Source: Dysidea avara (Eukaryota > Porifera > Demospongiae > Dictyoceratida > Dysideidae). Taken from it: a stretch of DNA of 64,000 nt. The stretch lies in contig NC_089285.1 in the NCBI RefSeq assembly GCF_963678975.1, positions 6,496,694 to 6,560,693 on the forward strand. The letters run 5' to 3'. Under the pieces are notes generated by a model that was given only the letters and a program-made list of their open reading frames with translations, was not told the DNA's origin and searched no databases. The position numbers were made by a program, and so were the translations under genes. Numbering within the stretch: the stretch's first letter is position 1; the number at the start of each line of letters is the position of its first letter. Of this stretch, positions 22,752 to 35,202 are shown in pieces.

Positions 22752-23648
22752 GGGCGTCACTATTCAGTGGACTGGACTACTGGACTGGAACACTGGACTG
22801 GACTACTGGACTGACATATTTTTGGTTTTTGCACATTCTATGGTTGGATTTACGGAGTCTTGCTAGTAAGAACTCTTTGGGCACCTGCAGCCCACTTCTA
22901 AACGCTTCTAAACACTGAAGACAAACAGTGGAATATGCAAAAACTGTCTCTTACTAATTTCGCTACTGTTCATTATGCCACTATACAACACTTATTCCTT
23001 ACCTGGTGTGTAGTAATGCTGCAGGCAGCGCAGGGAATTCTGGCAGTGAATGTGACAGCAATAGTTAACCAGCAATCAACTAGCTAGTAGACAATATCCT
23101 TCAAGATATATCCTTAGAGCAAGCTTGAGGAGCAAGCTTGAGGAGCAAGCTTGTCTCATTAGTCTTGCTCTCACTAGTATCGCTGTTTCAGTGTAGGGGC
23201 TTATCAAATAAAGATTATAAGCGCCCATGCTGAAAAATCTCTAATTGGTAAGCCCCTGCACTGACTAGAGAGGTCTGGCCATGCTGGCGAGACTAGCTTG
23301 CTCCTCAAGGATATCTCGAAAGGTTGTCTACTGGCTAGTCGGTCGCTGGTTAACTATTGCTGTCATATTCAGTTCCCTGCACTGCCTGCAGCATTACTAC
23401 ACACCAGGTAAGGAATAAGTGTTGTATAGTGGCATAATGAACAGTAGCGAAAATATTAAGAGACAGTTTTCGCATATTCCACTGTTTGTCTTCAGTATTT
23501 AGAAGTGGGCTGCAGGTACCCAAAGGGTTCTTACTAGCAATACTCAATAAAACCAACCTCAGAATGTGTAAAAACCAAAAATATGTCAGTCCAGTAGTCC
23601 AGTCCAGCGTTCCAGTCCAGTAGTCCAGTCCACTGAATAGTAACCCCC
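22752..23648. mobile_element. Long-inverted-repeat (foldback) element, 9-10 bp target duplication
   Basis: The 897-bp element has arms of nearly 400 bp that are imperfect inverse copies (GGGCGTCACTATTCAGTGG at left, CCACTGAATAGTAACCCCC at right), each beginning with a CTGGACTACTGGACTGG-type internal repeat. It is flanked by TTCATAGTAT at 22742-22751 and 23649-23658. The duplication size suggests a Mutator-like origin. The centre has three tandem AGCAAGCTTGAGG units. No transposase. Confidence 0.8.
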
Positions 23649-23693
23649 TTCATAGTATGAACTTTTAGCTGTAGTAATAGTCTAACAGGAACA

Positions 23694-23785
23694 TCTCTGA
23701 GACTCCCCACAAAATGTGGACATGTTTACAACTAAACACATGACATGATAATCCCAGTCCAGCATAAACACACTTCACTCAGATT
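23694..23785. repeat. Segmental duplication, short outlying block
   Basis: Aligns with 53965-54053 (TCTGAGACTCCCCACAAAAT and following). In copy 2 this block abuts the gypsy remnant directly, so about 2.6 kb including both WD1 exons was deleted there. Confidence 0.8.
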
Positions 23786-23789
23786 TTCA

Positions 23790-25320
23790 CAATACATTTC
23801 CTATGGGAAAGCCATATAAGTACAGTGTCCATTACAGCCCTTGCCTTGTAGTGGAGCCAAACAGTGTGTGTCTGTTGTTGACACCTTTGCTGTTACCACT
23901 AATCATCTGGTTGGCTAAAATGTTAACTCTGTTGAGAAAAAACTCACTTTTAATTTTTAGCTGTTTCTCAGGATTCAGCTCAACTTGTACAATCCCTTCG
24001 AATTGGAAAGGGGGCTTATCCCCACGTACATGAACAAAAATGAAGAGCAGCTTTGAGGCTTTGTCGAAAGAATTTGTGGGGAAAAACACTGCAGTCAAAC
24101 TATAAAACAGTTTAGAAGATACTTCTGTGCATGTGTTGTTAAAAGTGGTTTATTTAACAAGCACTTCCTTAGCAGTGTATAGCAATGCAATTGACGAATT
24201 ACAAAAACTTCATGAATTACAAAATCCGAGAATTAATGAATCTTTAAGTAATAGTATATATATATATTCTCTTACGTGTGTTGTTATTTGTAATTGTTTA
24301 TTACTGCAAGTTATTTACCTTTAGAATTAATTATGTGTTGTTGCACAACATAATAAAATAGTAATACATATTTGGTTAATTCTAGATGAGTTAGCTAGCT
24401 GAATGGCACCTGGTAGTTGAAAATCCATTTTTTTTGTGTACTTGTAGCTATGCAAGACTGAATTAAATATGATGACAGTGTGGGAACCCATAAATGCAGA
24501 CACGTTCATTAGAGATGTACCGATTCAACTTTTCTGAGCTTTACCGATACCGATCCAATCTAGGAAATTTATTACCAGTCTATCGATATTGTACTGATCT
24601 GATATCAGTTATCTAATATGGTGACTGATCTTGTACCAGTAGTTCTTTAATAGCATTTTATAATTTCAGACTAAGCTAATTGGTCAATTGTTAGCTGAAT
24701 GATGATCACAGCATTGTTACTGGAGTCAATACCAATGGTGGTGTGGCCTCAATTACACCACCAAGATAATCAGCAGTGACAGCATCCACAGATTTTAATA
24801 CATGCTCCTACCAACACTGTTAAGCAGCTGTTTGTCTCAGAGATTCTAATAGTTTAGTGTATTTGATATGGTGTAGCACTATTCATTATTTTCTGCCAAG
24901 GACCTCTGGTAAGTTCAAGGGTAAGTTTTCAGTATTTAAAACAGTTAACTCGCGCGTATTTATATAGCTTCTAGTGGAGTGGGTTATTCAAGCCCCATGC
25001 ACTTTTGGGTGTCCATGTGAAAATGGTGTTATATTATGGGTTTCGATTTTCCATTAGAACTTCTAAGTGTGATCAAGGTCACAGGATTAAACTTGCAAAG
25101 TATCAGTGTAGTACTATTTCCTGTCATAGGCCTAGCGCCTTTCCCACGTTGCCTGCTGTCTCGAGAGTACACACATGTAACACTACAATACCTGTATTTC
25201 ATGTTCTCGACGTCTGCTAAATCAGCGCACTACCCAACTGTCTTCATCGCGTCCGAAATCGCACATTGTAGCATCACGTGGATTCTTACATCACATGATC
25301 ACAAAGCAGACGGACGCCCA
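23790..25320. other. No gene recognised; hAT-like end near 24515
   Basis: Mostly AT-rich. AGATGTACCGATTCAAC at about 24513 followed by ACCGATACCGATCC resembles a hAT terminus. A similar inverse end lies near 35850. Confidence 0.35.
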
Positions 25321-25328
25321 TGAGGATA

Positions 25329-25563
25329 CCGTGTTTTTCAGGTTTCTTGCGAAAATCAAAGTACAAACACGTGATCTGTAATTCAAAATATCTCGAACTT
25401 GCAAGGCATTTAAAGTGAATATTCGCACCTTTTGCCGATCATTGTACACGTTCAAGTATTGCTAGTATGCTGCAAGTTATGTAAGCCTTGCTAGTTCGAA
25501 GCACGGATCACGTGTTTGATCACGTTAATGCTTTGATTTTCGCCAGAAACCTGAAAAACACGG
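25329..25563. mobile_element. MITE with CCGTGTTTTTCAGG ends, TA target
   Basis: The 235-bp element has inverted repeats of about 33 bp and TA on both sides (25327-25328, 25564-25565). Non-coding; Tc1/mariner-like by target site. Confidence 0.8.
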
Positions 25564-25680
25564 TAGCTCTCAGAGACTCAGACATAACGAATATTTATTA
25601 CTGTGCAGAAATCAAGAGATTATAACGCACAGGTATTAATCATATTACAAAATTGATCAAGTGTAGGGGAGTTAATTACA

Positions 25681-26000
25681 ATCTAATCCAAAACAGCCAA
25701 GCTGTAAAAAAAGTGTGCGGCCCTCAGAAAGGCTATGGTGAAAAAAGTGTGAAATCCAAGGTGGCGGCCAAGAAATGGCTGTGATGGTAGGTTAATAGTA
25801 AAACTTTTAATAACGACAATTCAGGTGAATTTTTGTGCCGCTTCACAAAATTTACCTAAATTGTCATTATTAAAATTTTTACAATTAACCTACCATTACA
25901 GCCATTTCTTGGCCGCCACCTTGGATTTCACATCTTTTTTCACCATAGCCTTTCTGAGGGCCGCACACTTTTTTTACAGCTTGGCTGTTTTGGATTAGAT
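25681..26000. mobile_element. Near-perfect palindromic MITE, about 150-bp arms
   Basis: The sequence starting ATCTAATCCAAAACAGCC is mirrored by GGCTGTTTTGGATTAGAT. The two halves match almost throughout, including GTGCGGCCCTCAGAAAGG and its inverse. As RNA it would form a long hairpin. Confidence 0.85.
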
Positions 26001-26162
26001 TTCATTTCTTTTTGTATTTGTATACCCCAAAGCCAGCCTATAGCTAGCTTTGGGACTTTTTTAACCTATGTTTTTTTTCTTTCTACAGGAAGAAGAAAAG
26101 ATGAAGTAGATGTACTTTAAATATTTTATCAGTTAATGTACAAATTATATATATAATACATA

Positions 26163-26401
26163 TGTGACCGGATTTGCGAAAAGGGATCTTCCACACACAT
26201 CCAATTTGCAAACTTTGACAATTGATAACTTCAGATTGGAAAGAGCTATTGCCTTGAAATTTGGGAAGTGGTGAGCATCACTATAGCTGAATACATGGTG
26301 AAATTTTCAGGTTAATATGTTACTTGAACACTGAGTTATGGTCTCCAACGTTTACGGAATTGGATGTGTGTGGAAGACCCCTTTTCGCAAATCCGGTGAC
26401 A
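26163..26401. mobile_element. TGTGACCGG MITE family, member 1
   Basis: The ends TGTGACCGGATTTGCGAAAA and inverse extend to TTCCACACACATCCAATT. Flanked by TA (26161-26162 and 26402-26403). Same family as 46329-46549. Non-coding, Tc1/mariner-like. Confidence 0.82.
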
Positions 26402-26414
26402 TATTGATTACAGA

Positions 26415-29400
26415 AATCTCCATGGTGGTTTCTTTGTAACTGAACACTCTACAAGGTGATTTCTTCTGATTGCTCTCTCTACAGGGTGAATTGTTTGTAG
26501 CTGAACGATCTACAAGGTAACTTCTTCTAGCTGATCTCTCTACAGGGTGATGTGTTTGTAGTTGAATTCTGTACAGGTGATTTGTTTGCAGCTGAGCTCT
26601 TTACAGAATGGTTTCTTTGTAGCTGAACTCTCTAAAAGGTAACTTCTTCTAACTGATCTTTCTACAGGGTGATTTGTTTGTAGCTGAACTATCTACAAGG
26701 TAATTTCTTCTAGCTGAGCTCTTTACAAAATGGTTTCTTTGTACCTGAACTCTCTCCAAGGTAACTTCTTCTAACTGATCTTTCTACAGGGTGATTTGTT
26801 TGTAGCTGAACTATCTACAAGGTAATTTCTTCTAGCTGATCTCTCTACAGGGTGATTTGTTTGTAGCTGAATTCTGTACAGATGATTTGTTTGCAGCTGA
26901 GCTCTTTACAGAATGGTTTCTTTGTAGCTGAACTCTCTACAGGGTGATTTGTTTGTAGCTGAAATCCCTACAAGGTAACTTCTTCTAGCTGATCTTTCTA
27001 CAGGGCGATTTGTTTGTAGCTGAGTTCTCTACAGGGTGCTTGTTTGCAGCTGAATTCTCTACATGATGGTTTCTTTATAGCTCTACAAGGTGACTTCTTC
27101 TAGCTGATCTCTCTACAGGGTGATTTGTTTGTAGCTAAACTCTCTACAGGTGATTTGTTAGTAGCTGAACTCTCTACAAGGCGATACTTCTAGGTGATCT
27201 CTCTACAGGATGACTTGTTTCTAACTGAACTCTCAACAGGGTGATCTGTTCATAGCTGAACTTTCTACTGGGTGATTTGTTTGCAGCTGAACTCTCTAAA
27301 TGGTGGTTTCTTTGGAGCTGAACTCTCTACAAGGTAATTTCTTCTAGCTGAACTCTCTACAGGGTGATCTGTTCATAGCTGAACTTTCTACAGGGTGATT
27401 TGTTTGCAGCTGAACTCTCTACATGGTAGTTTCTTTGTAGCTGAACTCTCTACAATGTGACTTCTTCTAGCTGAACTATCTACAAGGTGACTTGTTTCTA
27501 GCTGAACTCTCTACAAGTGATTTGTTTGTAGCTGAACTCTCTACATGGTGGTTTCGTTGTAGCTGAACTCTCTACAATGTGACTTCTTCTAGCTGATCAA
27601 CTCTCTACAGGGTGATTTGTTTGAAGCTGAACTCTCTACATGGGAGTTTCATTGTAGCTGAACTCTCTACAATGTGACTTCTTCTAGCTGATCAACTCTC
27701 TACAGGGTGATTTGTTTCTAGCTGAACTCTCTACAGGTGATTTGTTTGCAGCTGAACTCTCTACATGGTGGTTTCTTTTTAGCTGAACTCTCTATAAGGT
27801 AACTTCTTCTAGCTGATCTTTCTACAGGGTGATTGATTTTTTTGCAGCTGAACTCTTTACATGGTGGTTGCTTTGTAGCTGAACTCTCTAAAAGGTGACT
27901 TCTTCTAGCTGAACTCTCTACAGGATGATTTGTTTGCAGCTGAACTCTCTACATGGGAGTTTCATTGTAGCTGAACTATCTACAATGTGACTTCTTCTAG
28001 CTGATCAACTCTCTACAGGATGATTTGTTTCTAGCTGAACTCTCTACAGGTGATTTGTTTGCAGCTGAACTCTCTACATGGTGGTTTCTTTGTAGCTGAA
28101 CTCTCTACAAGGTAACTTCTTCTAGCTGATCTTTCTACAGGGTGATTGATTTTTTTGCAGCTGAACTCTTTACATGGTGGTTGCTTTGTAGCTGAACTCT
28201 CTAAAAGGTGACTTCTTCTAGCTGAACTCTCTACAGGATGATTTGTTTGCAGCTGAACTCTCTACATGATGATTTCTTTGTAGCTGAACTCTCTACAGGG
28301 TGATTGGTTTGTAGCTGAAATCCCTACAAGGTAACTTCTTCTAGCTGATCTTTCTACAGGGCGATTTGTTTGTGGCTGAGTTCTCTACAGGGTGATTTGT
28401 TTGCAGCTGAACTCTCTACGTGGTAGTTTCTTTGTAGCTGAACTCTCTACAATGTGACTTCTTCTAGCTGAACTCTCTACAGGGTGACTTGTTTTTAGCT
28501 GATCTCTCTACAGGGTGGCTTGTTTCTAGCTGAACTCTCTACAGGTGATTTGTTTGCAGCTGAACTCTCTACATGGTGGTTTCTTTGTAGCGGAACACTC
28601 TACAAGGTAACTTCTTCTAGCTGATCTTTCTACAGGATGATTTGTTTGTAGCTGAATTCTCTACAGGGTGATTTATTTGCAGCTGAACTCTCTACAAGGT
28701 GACTTCTTCTAGCTGAACTCTCTACAGAGTGATTGATTTTTTTTGCAGCTGAACTCTCTACATGGTGGTTTCTTTGTAACTGAACTCTCTACAGGGTGAT
28801 TTGTTTGTAGCTGAACTCTCTACAGGGTGATCTGTTCGTAGCTGAACTCCTTATAAGGCAACTTCTTCTAGCTAATCTTTCTACAGGGCGATTTGTTTGT
28901 AGTTGAGTTCTCTACAGGGTGATTTGTTTGCAGCTGAACTCTCTACATGGTAGTTTCTTTGTAGCTGAACTCTCTACAATGTGACTTCTTCTAGCTGAAC
29001 TCTCTACAAGGTGACTTGTTTCTAGCTGATCTCTCTACAGGGTGGCTTGTTTCTAGCTGAACTCTCTACAGGTGATTTGTTTGCAGCTGAACTCTCTACA
29101 TGGTGGTTTCTTTGTAGCGGAACACTCTACAAGGTAACTTCTTCTAGCTGATCTTTCTACAGGATGATTTGTTTGTAGCTGAATTCTCTACAGGGTGATT
29201 TATTTGCAGCTGAACTCTCTACAAGGTGACTTCTTCTAGCTGAACTCTCTACAGAGTGATTGATTTTTTTTGCAGCTGAACTCTCTACATGGTGGTTTCT
29301 TTGTAACTGAACTCTCTACAGGGTGATTTGTTTGTAGCTGAACTCTCTACAGGGTGATCTGTTCGTAGCTGAACTCCTTATAAGGCAACTTCTTCTAGCT

Positions 29401-30705
29401 AATCTTTCTACAGGGCGATTTGTTTGTAGTTGAGTTCTCTACAGGGTGATTTGTTTGCAGCTGAACTTTCTACATGGTAGTTTCTTTGTAGCTGAACTCT
29501 CTACAATGTGACTTCTTCTAGCTGATCTCTCTACAAGGTGACTTGTTTCTAGCTGATCTCTCTACAGGGTGATTTGTTTGCAGCTGAACTCTCTACATGG
29601 TGGTTTCTTTGTAACTGAACTCCCTGCAAGGTGACTCCTTCTAGCTGATCTCTCTGCAGGACGATTTGTTTGTAGCTGAACTCTCTACATGATGGTTTCT
29701 TTGTAGCTGAACTCTCTACAAGGTGATTTCTTCAATAGCTGATCTTTCTACAGGGTGATTTGTTTGTAGTTGAACTCTCTACAAGGTAACTTCTAGCTGA
29801 TCTCTCTACAGGACAATTTGTTTGTAGCTGAACTCTCACATGATTGTTTCTTTGAAGCTGAACTCTCTACAAGGTGATTTCTTCTAGCTGATCTTTCTAC
29901 AGGGTGATTTGTTTGTAGCAGAACTCTCTACAAGGAAACTTCTTCTAGTTGATCTCTCTACAGGCAGATTTGTTTGTAGCTGAACTCTCTACACGTGATT
30001 TGTTTGCGGCTGAATTCTCTACATGATGGTTTCTTTGTAGCTGAACTCTCTACAAGGTAACTTCTTCTAGCTGATCTCTTTACAGGGTGAATTGTTTGTA
30101 GCTGAACGATCTACAAGGTAACTTCTTCTAACTGATCTCTCTACAGGGTGATTTGTTTGTAGCTGAACTCTCTACAAGGAAACCTCTTTTAACTGAGCTC
30201 TGTACAGGGTGAATTGTTTGTAGCTGAACTATCTACAAGGTAACTTCTTCTAGCTGATCTCTCTACAGGATGATTTGTTTGTAGCTGAACTATCTACAAG
30301 GTAACTTCTTCTAGCTGATCTCTCTACAGGGTGATTTGTTTGTAGCTGAATTCTGTATAGGTGATTTGTTTGCAGCTGAGCTCTTAACAAAATGGTTTCT
30401 TTGTACCTGAACTCTCTACAAGGTAACTTCTTCTAGCTGATGTATCTACAGGGTCACTAGTTTGTAGCTGAATTCTCTACATGGTGGTTTCTTTGTAACT
30501 GAACTATCTACAAGGTGACATCTTCTAGCTGATCTTTCAACAGGGTGATTTGTTTGTAACTGAACTCTCTACAAGAAAACTTCTTCTAACTGATGTCTGA
30601 ACAGGGTGAATTGTTTGTAGCTGAACTCTCTACAGGGTAACTTGTTTGTAGCTGATCTCTATACAGGTTACTTATTTCTAACTGATCTCTTGAATTCTGT
30701 TCAGG
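26415..30705. repeat. 4.3-kb satellite of about 31-bp units
   Basis: Around 140 units alternate among three variants: GGTGATTTGTTTGTAGCTGA, GGTAACTTCTTCTAGCTGAT and TGGTGGTTTCTTTGTAGCTG, each followed by ACTCTCTACA. Longer blocks repeat as higher-order units (a block starting near 28425 recurs near 28947, and one near 27640 recurs near 27950). Every frame is closed within a unit by TAG or TGA, so it is non-coding. The array is bounded by a MITE on the left and the CTCTATTAGAG motif on the right. Confidence 0.93.
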
Positions 30706-30706
30706 G

Positions 30707-30751
30707 TGACTGCTCTATTAGGATGACTGCTCTATTAGAGTATCTCGATCT
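30707..30751 (+). repeat. CTCTATTAGAG dispersed motif, site 1
   Basis: Two tandem copies of TGACTGCTCTATTA, the second continuing GAGTATCTCGATCT. See the related finding for all sites. Confidence 0.8.
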
Positions 30752-31610
30752 CGCTACACCAAGTTGGATTTCGTGTTATAACTCCGTGGCTTTAAGTCTG
30801 ATTCTTCTACACCATTGAAGAGCCTTTCTAAGATGATTACTCCATCTGTACAGTGAATTTCAAAGCATTACCCCAAGAGGTTTATCTGGTAGGCGTGGCA
30901 AGTATTCGTTTTTTATTAGCTAATCTCGGTTGCGTAATTATTACACACTGTTGGTTTTGTTGTTGTATCTTCCTGGTTTTTAGCTCGATTTCTTTCAAAC
31001 CACAAAAGGTTTGAGGTTCAATAGTTAACCTATTCACCCTCCAATTTTCATCTTCTTCCCATACGCGGTTTACCCTGTAGGCATGACAACATATTGGTGT
31101 TATGTTTCGTGCATAATCGCTCATAACTCTTTGCCTGTTTATGGTATTCCAGCCAAAGTTGGTACCGAGATGCACCTTTATACCCCCCTTCTGTGTGCCA
31201 AATTTCAAGGCAATCGGATAACGCGTTCGCGTTTTATAGCAGTTTTTGTAAGTGTGCGAAAAGAGGAAGAAAAATAAGAAGAAAAAAAAAACGAAGAAAC
31301 TAAGCCAATTTTTGAAGTCGCATATCTGAAGCGATTTCGCTCAAATTTGGAATGTGGAGTACTGAAGTTGGAGGGAATGTACACAGCAAAATTTGTCTTG
31401 TTTCATCAAGGCAGCACAGAGCTACGGAGGTGCGAAAATTGCGTTTTCTTTCTGTCAATATACTCACGGGGTTGCGCGCCGGCTTCTTGGGCCGCACGAC
31501 ACACTACCGTGTGTCTTGATGGGGGGGGAGGGGGATGGAGCGAGTTCCATGACTTAACAGTGGAGGGGGAAAAGGAACAATTTATATGCCAGTTTATAAT
31601 TGGGTAAAGT
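30752..31610. other. Interspersed repeat body, unidentified
   Basis: Contains a purine-rich GAGGAAGAAAAATAAGAAG tract followed by 10 As (31260-31290) and a G-run (31520-31540). It follows the CTCTATTAGAG motif. The style suggests part of a repeat. Short open frames (30882-31208 minus, 31347-31607 plus) have no recognisable domain. Confidence 0.35.
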
Positions 31611-31689
31611 ATTCTCTTCTTGAATCGCGTTGATTGGGGATCAGTGAGTTGGAGGGATGTGTAAATTTCTATTGATTATTTTATACATA

Positions 31690-32165
31690 ATAATGAGTTT
31701 GGCTATGTTCCTTCTGGTTTGGAGGCTCTGTAGATCTTAAAAACTCTAACATGTTGGTCACACTGGAGTATGGAGAAAATTTGTTGAAGCAGAATCTGGC
31801 TGCACGTCTTTGTACAGCTTCTAGTCTCTGAATGTTAACATTAGTGTGGGGGGCCTATACGGAGGAAGCATATAGTTCAAGGATTGGATGAACCATTGAC
31901 TTGAAACATATCGCTTTAATATTTGAGGGACATTGTCTTAGATTACGATGCAGGAAACCATTTACTTGGGCAGCTTTATGAGCAACAGACTGTATGTGGT
32001 TGTTCCATGTAAGCTTACTGTCAATTAATACTCCAAGGTATTTGGTGGTTGTAACTTCCTTGATAGGGGGATTTTTGCGATAAAATAAGTATGAGTTATT
32101 GGGCTCTTTTTATTTGTAATATGTAAAAATTTGCATTTTGAAGGGTCGAAAGGCAATTACCATTT
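31690..32165 (-). pseudogene. LINE reverse transcriptase, C-terminal fragment
   Basis: Minus-strand translation gives, in order, WQLPFDPSKCKFLHI, a TKYLGVLIDSKLTWNNHI block, FLHRNLRQCPS and a QRLEAVQRRAARFCFN block. These are the thumb and connection signatures of jockey/CR1/RTE-like LINE reverse transcriptases. It is broken by a few shifts. It belongs with 33490-33790, but the YADD-containing part is missing and a MITE lies between. Confidence 0.75.
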
Positions 32166-32456
32166 AAGGGTGCTCAGTACAGTTCACTTATATGGCTTCC
32201 CATAAAATTTAATTTGTTCTATAACTTGCAAATGGTTTTAGCAAATGTTCTGTACTTTTTTACTGGATAACGCTAGTACACAGTTTAGTCCAAACCCCAA
32301 CTGCTAAACTTGAATTGCTGAGCTACAGTTTTCCCTTTATACTAGAACTAGTCCTACAGTTTACGCACAAGAGCCTTGATACTTTTATGATATACTATGC
32401 TAAACAGCTGTGCATTTTTATTTTTGTCTTTCAGCTTCTCAATCATCACATAATTA

Positions 32457-33103
32457 TGTGACCCTATTTTGGAAAACCATACATTTGGGCACATAGTCCA
32501 ATTTTCTTTTTTATAGCTACAATGAAGCACTGAGTGGTTATCTACCTTGTGTGAAAATTTTGTGTTGATACATTGAAGTATTCCAAAGATATGGCTAATT
32601 TACTATCTAATAAATAACAAACTAACTTTTCACTATCAGTTTATATAATAGAAGTGTATAGTGATCAGGTGACAAATTGATGACAAATCAAATCACTTTG
32701 TTGACAAAGATCTCCTTTCTCACAATCTAAAATGGATGAAAAGAGATCCTTGAGAGTTTAATCATGTGTTCTTTGTGCTTTTCCTCAATTAAATCACTTG
32801 TATTATTGTCCCTAGGCTAAAGACAAGAAAATGTTTGGTTTTGGGAATGAACAAATTAACCCATTTGTAGTTAATTGCTGTCACACGCATTGTGAAACTA
32901 CTACATGGCCTGATATAATTGAGTATATCTCCTAGAATAAAGAAGCTATGGATGTAATTTTTTTTTAAAGCAAGAAGGCTTAATAAGTTGCTTTATCAGA
33001 ATATGCAAAAAAAGTTAATTAAAAAATCGATGAAATTTTCAATTGAGCATTCACACAAATTTTGCATGTGCCCAAATGTATGGTTTTCCAAAATAGGGTC
33101 ACA
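32457..33103. mobile_element. TGTGACCCTATTTTGG MITE, TA target
   Basis: The 647-bp element has about 38-bp inverted repeats (TGTGACCCTATTTTGGAAAA and inverse) and TA flanks (32455-32456, 33104-33105). It inserted within the LINE fragment. The first seven bases are shared with the TGTGACCGG family. Confidence 0.82.
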
Positions 33104-33454
33104 TATTAGTCTTTCGGGTTGACACTCCCAGGAATCCTTTTCTTTACTTCCACGTTATTCATCATCTGAACTTGCTATTTCAAAATGGCAAATGCTCTTC
33201 TTTGGCAAAATTACTAAAGTAGCTTGTGTGAAAATTTCATGTCTATTGGACTAAAAATGATGGAGTAGTTTTAATTTAAGTGAGAGGGTGTAGAATAACA
33301 AGATGCGTGTGCTTGTTGCTATGGAATACCTGATTTACAGGTACTAAAATGCGTCAACATGTCACAGACTAATTAAGTGATCATAATATTTATTTCTTTT
33401 AGTGCAAAACAGACTATAAGTCTTGTACGAACTGTACAGAGCACTGGAGATCAT

Positions 33455-33482
33455 TGATATATATATATATATATATATATAT
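33455..33482. repeat. (AT)n microsatellite
   Basis: About 13 AT dinucleotides beside the LINE fragment. Confidence 0.9.
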
Positions 33483-33489
33483 CAGAATT

Positions 33490-33790
33490 AAAAGGGGGGG
33501 CTAACACTGTTCCTTGTGGCACAACTGAAAGTACATGAGTTGCAAGATTTTTCATGTTAACTACAATGACACGCTGGGATCTGGTTAGAAAAGCTTGGAG
33601 CCAAGTTAATATTGGTCCACGAATTCCATAAAGGGAGAGTTTCTGATACAGCCGGGCATGTGGGACTTTATCAAAAGCTTTGCTAAAGTCAAGAGTTAAA
33701 ATATCACACTGGCCTCCTTCATTTAGACATTCAGCAAAATCATTAACAGCGGTAATTAACTGATAGTACTGACTACCAGAGATTATTCAT
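33490..33790 (-). pseudogene. LINE reverse transcriptase core fragment
   Basis: The minus strand encodes a continuous stretch with LTLDFSKAFDKVPHARL, YGIRGPILTWLQAFLTRSQR and VLSVVPQGTVLAP, which are RT motifs A (first catalytic Asp), 2a and B. It stops before the YADD box. This is the N-terminal partner of 31690-32165. Confidence 0.82.
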
Positions 33791-33794
33791 TACT

Positions 33795-34285
33795 ATGAAT
33801 ATAGTATAGTTTCTATATACCATATTTCCTTTCCATGCAAAGCCTAAAGTTGGGTGCATGGGGTCAGGATTAGTCTTGTTAAAATTTGAAACTATTTGTG
33901 AGAGCCATAATTCTAGTGTCTGACCATATTGCGTAAACAACATGGCTTCAATTCATGCTGCTGATAATCCATGGTTTACAATAGACGTTGTACGTAGCTA
34001 CACAGTATTTGACTTGTTGTTGTGAATGATACAGAATAGCTACTGTACAGTTTACAGGACTGTACATGATGTAGTAGTTATAGCTGTGTGAAATAATTAC
34101 TATATTTGTAGATGCCACATAGTTTCTGGGAAGCCATATGCATTCATACATATACAACATAGATTTCACTGTGGTATACCCAATGGATATAATACAACAT
34201 ACTCTGTATATTACGTAATACGTATCTCTTTTCTGGCATTATATCTACTGTGCACCATAATTATTCGGTACAATAATTGTAATCC
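33795..34285. other. No gene recognised
   Basis: A minus-strand stretch at about 33830-33945 is open (QYGQTLELWLSQIVSNF), which might be more of the LINE. The remainder is AT-rich. Confidence 0.3.
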
Positions 34286-34290
34286 ATGCA

Positions 34291-34759
34291 CTGCTGGTAG
34301 ACATGAGGCTATTATGCTCTAAAAATTGAGCATTATGCTTTTGAGCAGTGCTCAAAAAATCACCTATTATGCTTTTGAGAATTGCCCATTATTCCCAAAA
34401 TTATGCCACCATAATTAGCTAATAATGCTAGTTTATTACTTTATCAGACTATTTTCATTGATGTTTAAGCTTCCAATAGTCTTGAATTCTTTGGCTGGTT
34501 GCTGTATTTCAGTATTTCGTTGCAATGTGACTGCTTTATTAGAGTAAATAATATTCAGTGACTGTTCTATTAGAGTTTCTGACTGCTCTATTAGAGTATC
34601 TCGATCTTTTTAAACGGAACTGTGCAATCTGCAGATTTTCCTACTGTTAAAGTCTTATAATCACCTCAAAATGCTAGCATAATTCCTGATTCCCACACAT
34701 ACCTATTCAGAGTATGCCCGAAATTATGCCGGCATAATCGCCGCATCCCCGTCTGCTGG
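34291..34759. mobile_element. hAT-like non-autonomous element with CTCTATTAGAG module
   Basis: The left end CTGGTAGACATGAGGCTATT and the right end, read inverted, CAGCAGACGGGGATGCGGC then GATTATGC form an imperfect inverted repeat. Repeated ATTATGC words lie inside both ends. The centre carries three CTCTATTAGAG motif copies (34527-34611). Target duplication unclear. Confidence 0.5.
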
Positions 34760-35202
34760 AAAATCTGCTTATGATTCTTATTGTGTATGGTCTTGGCTGA
34801 AATGATAAATGCACAAACACTAGTACTGAATGTTCAACTTGTATAATTATATCCATTATATCCTCGTCAGAGTTCCATGTCTTGTGACAAGTAGCTAGCT
34901 AGCTCAGTATCATACCAGCTGGTGAGTATTCATGAACACTGCATGAAGATACTACAATAACTAAGTGTCCTGACCATGTAGCAAGACAACAGCTGCTCAA
35001 TATTAGGAATGTGTGTAATGTATGTGTATAGTCTTGTCGACAGCCAAGAGCAGTCATGTAAATACTCTAATAATGCAGTCAAGTGTGTCTAATAACTCAA
35101 ACTGAACTTGACAGCCACTAATATAATGTAAATTGCTATAATATGTATTTACAACAATAATATAAAACAAATCCATTACTGGATTAATAAAAAGTACACA
35201 AA

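Noticed and set aside
22752-23648. Pair of opposing genes with similar N-termini
   Set aside because: The similar frames are mirror images from the inverted repeat arms of a foldback element.
26415-30705. Repeat-protein gene in the satellite
   Set aside because: TAG and TGA close all three plus frames within each unit, and the antisense frames are also short.
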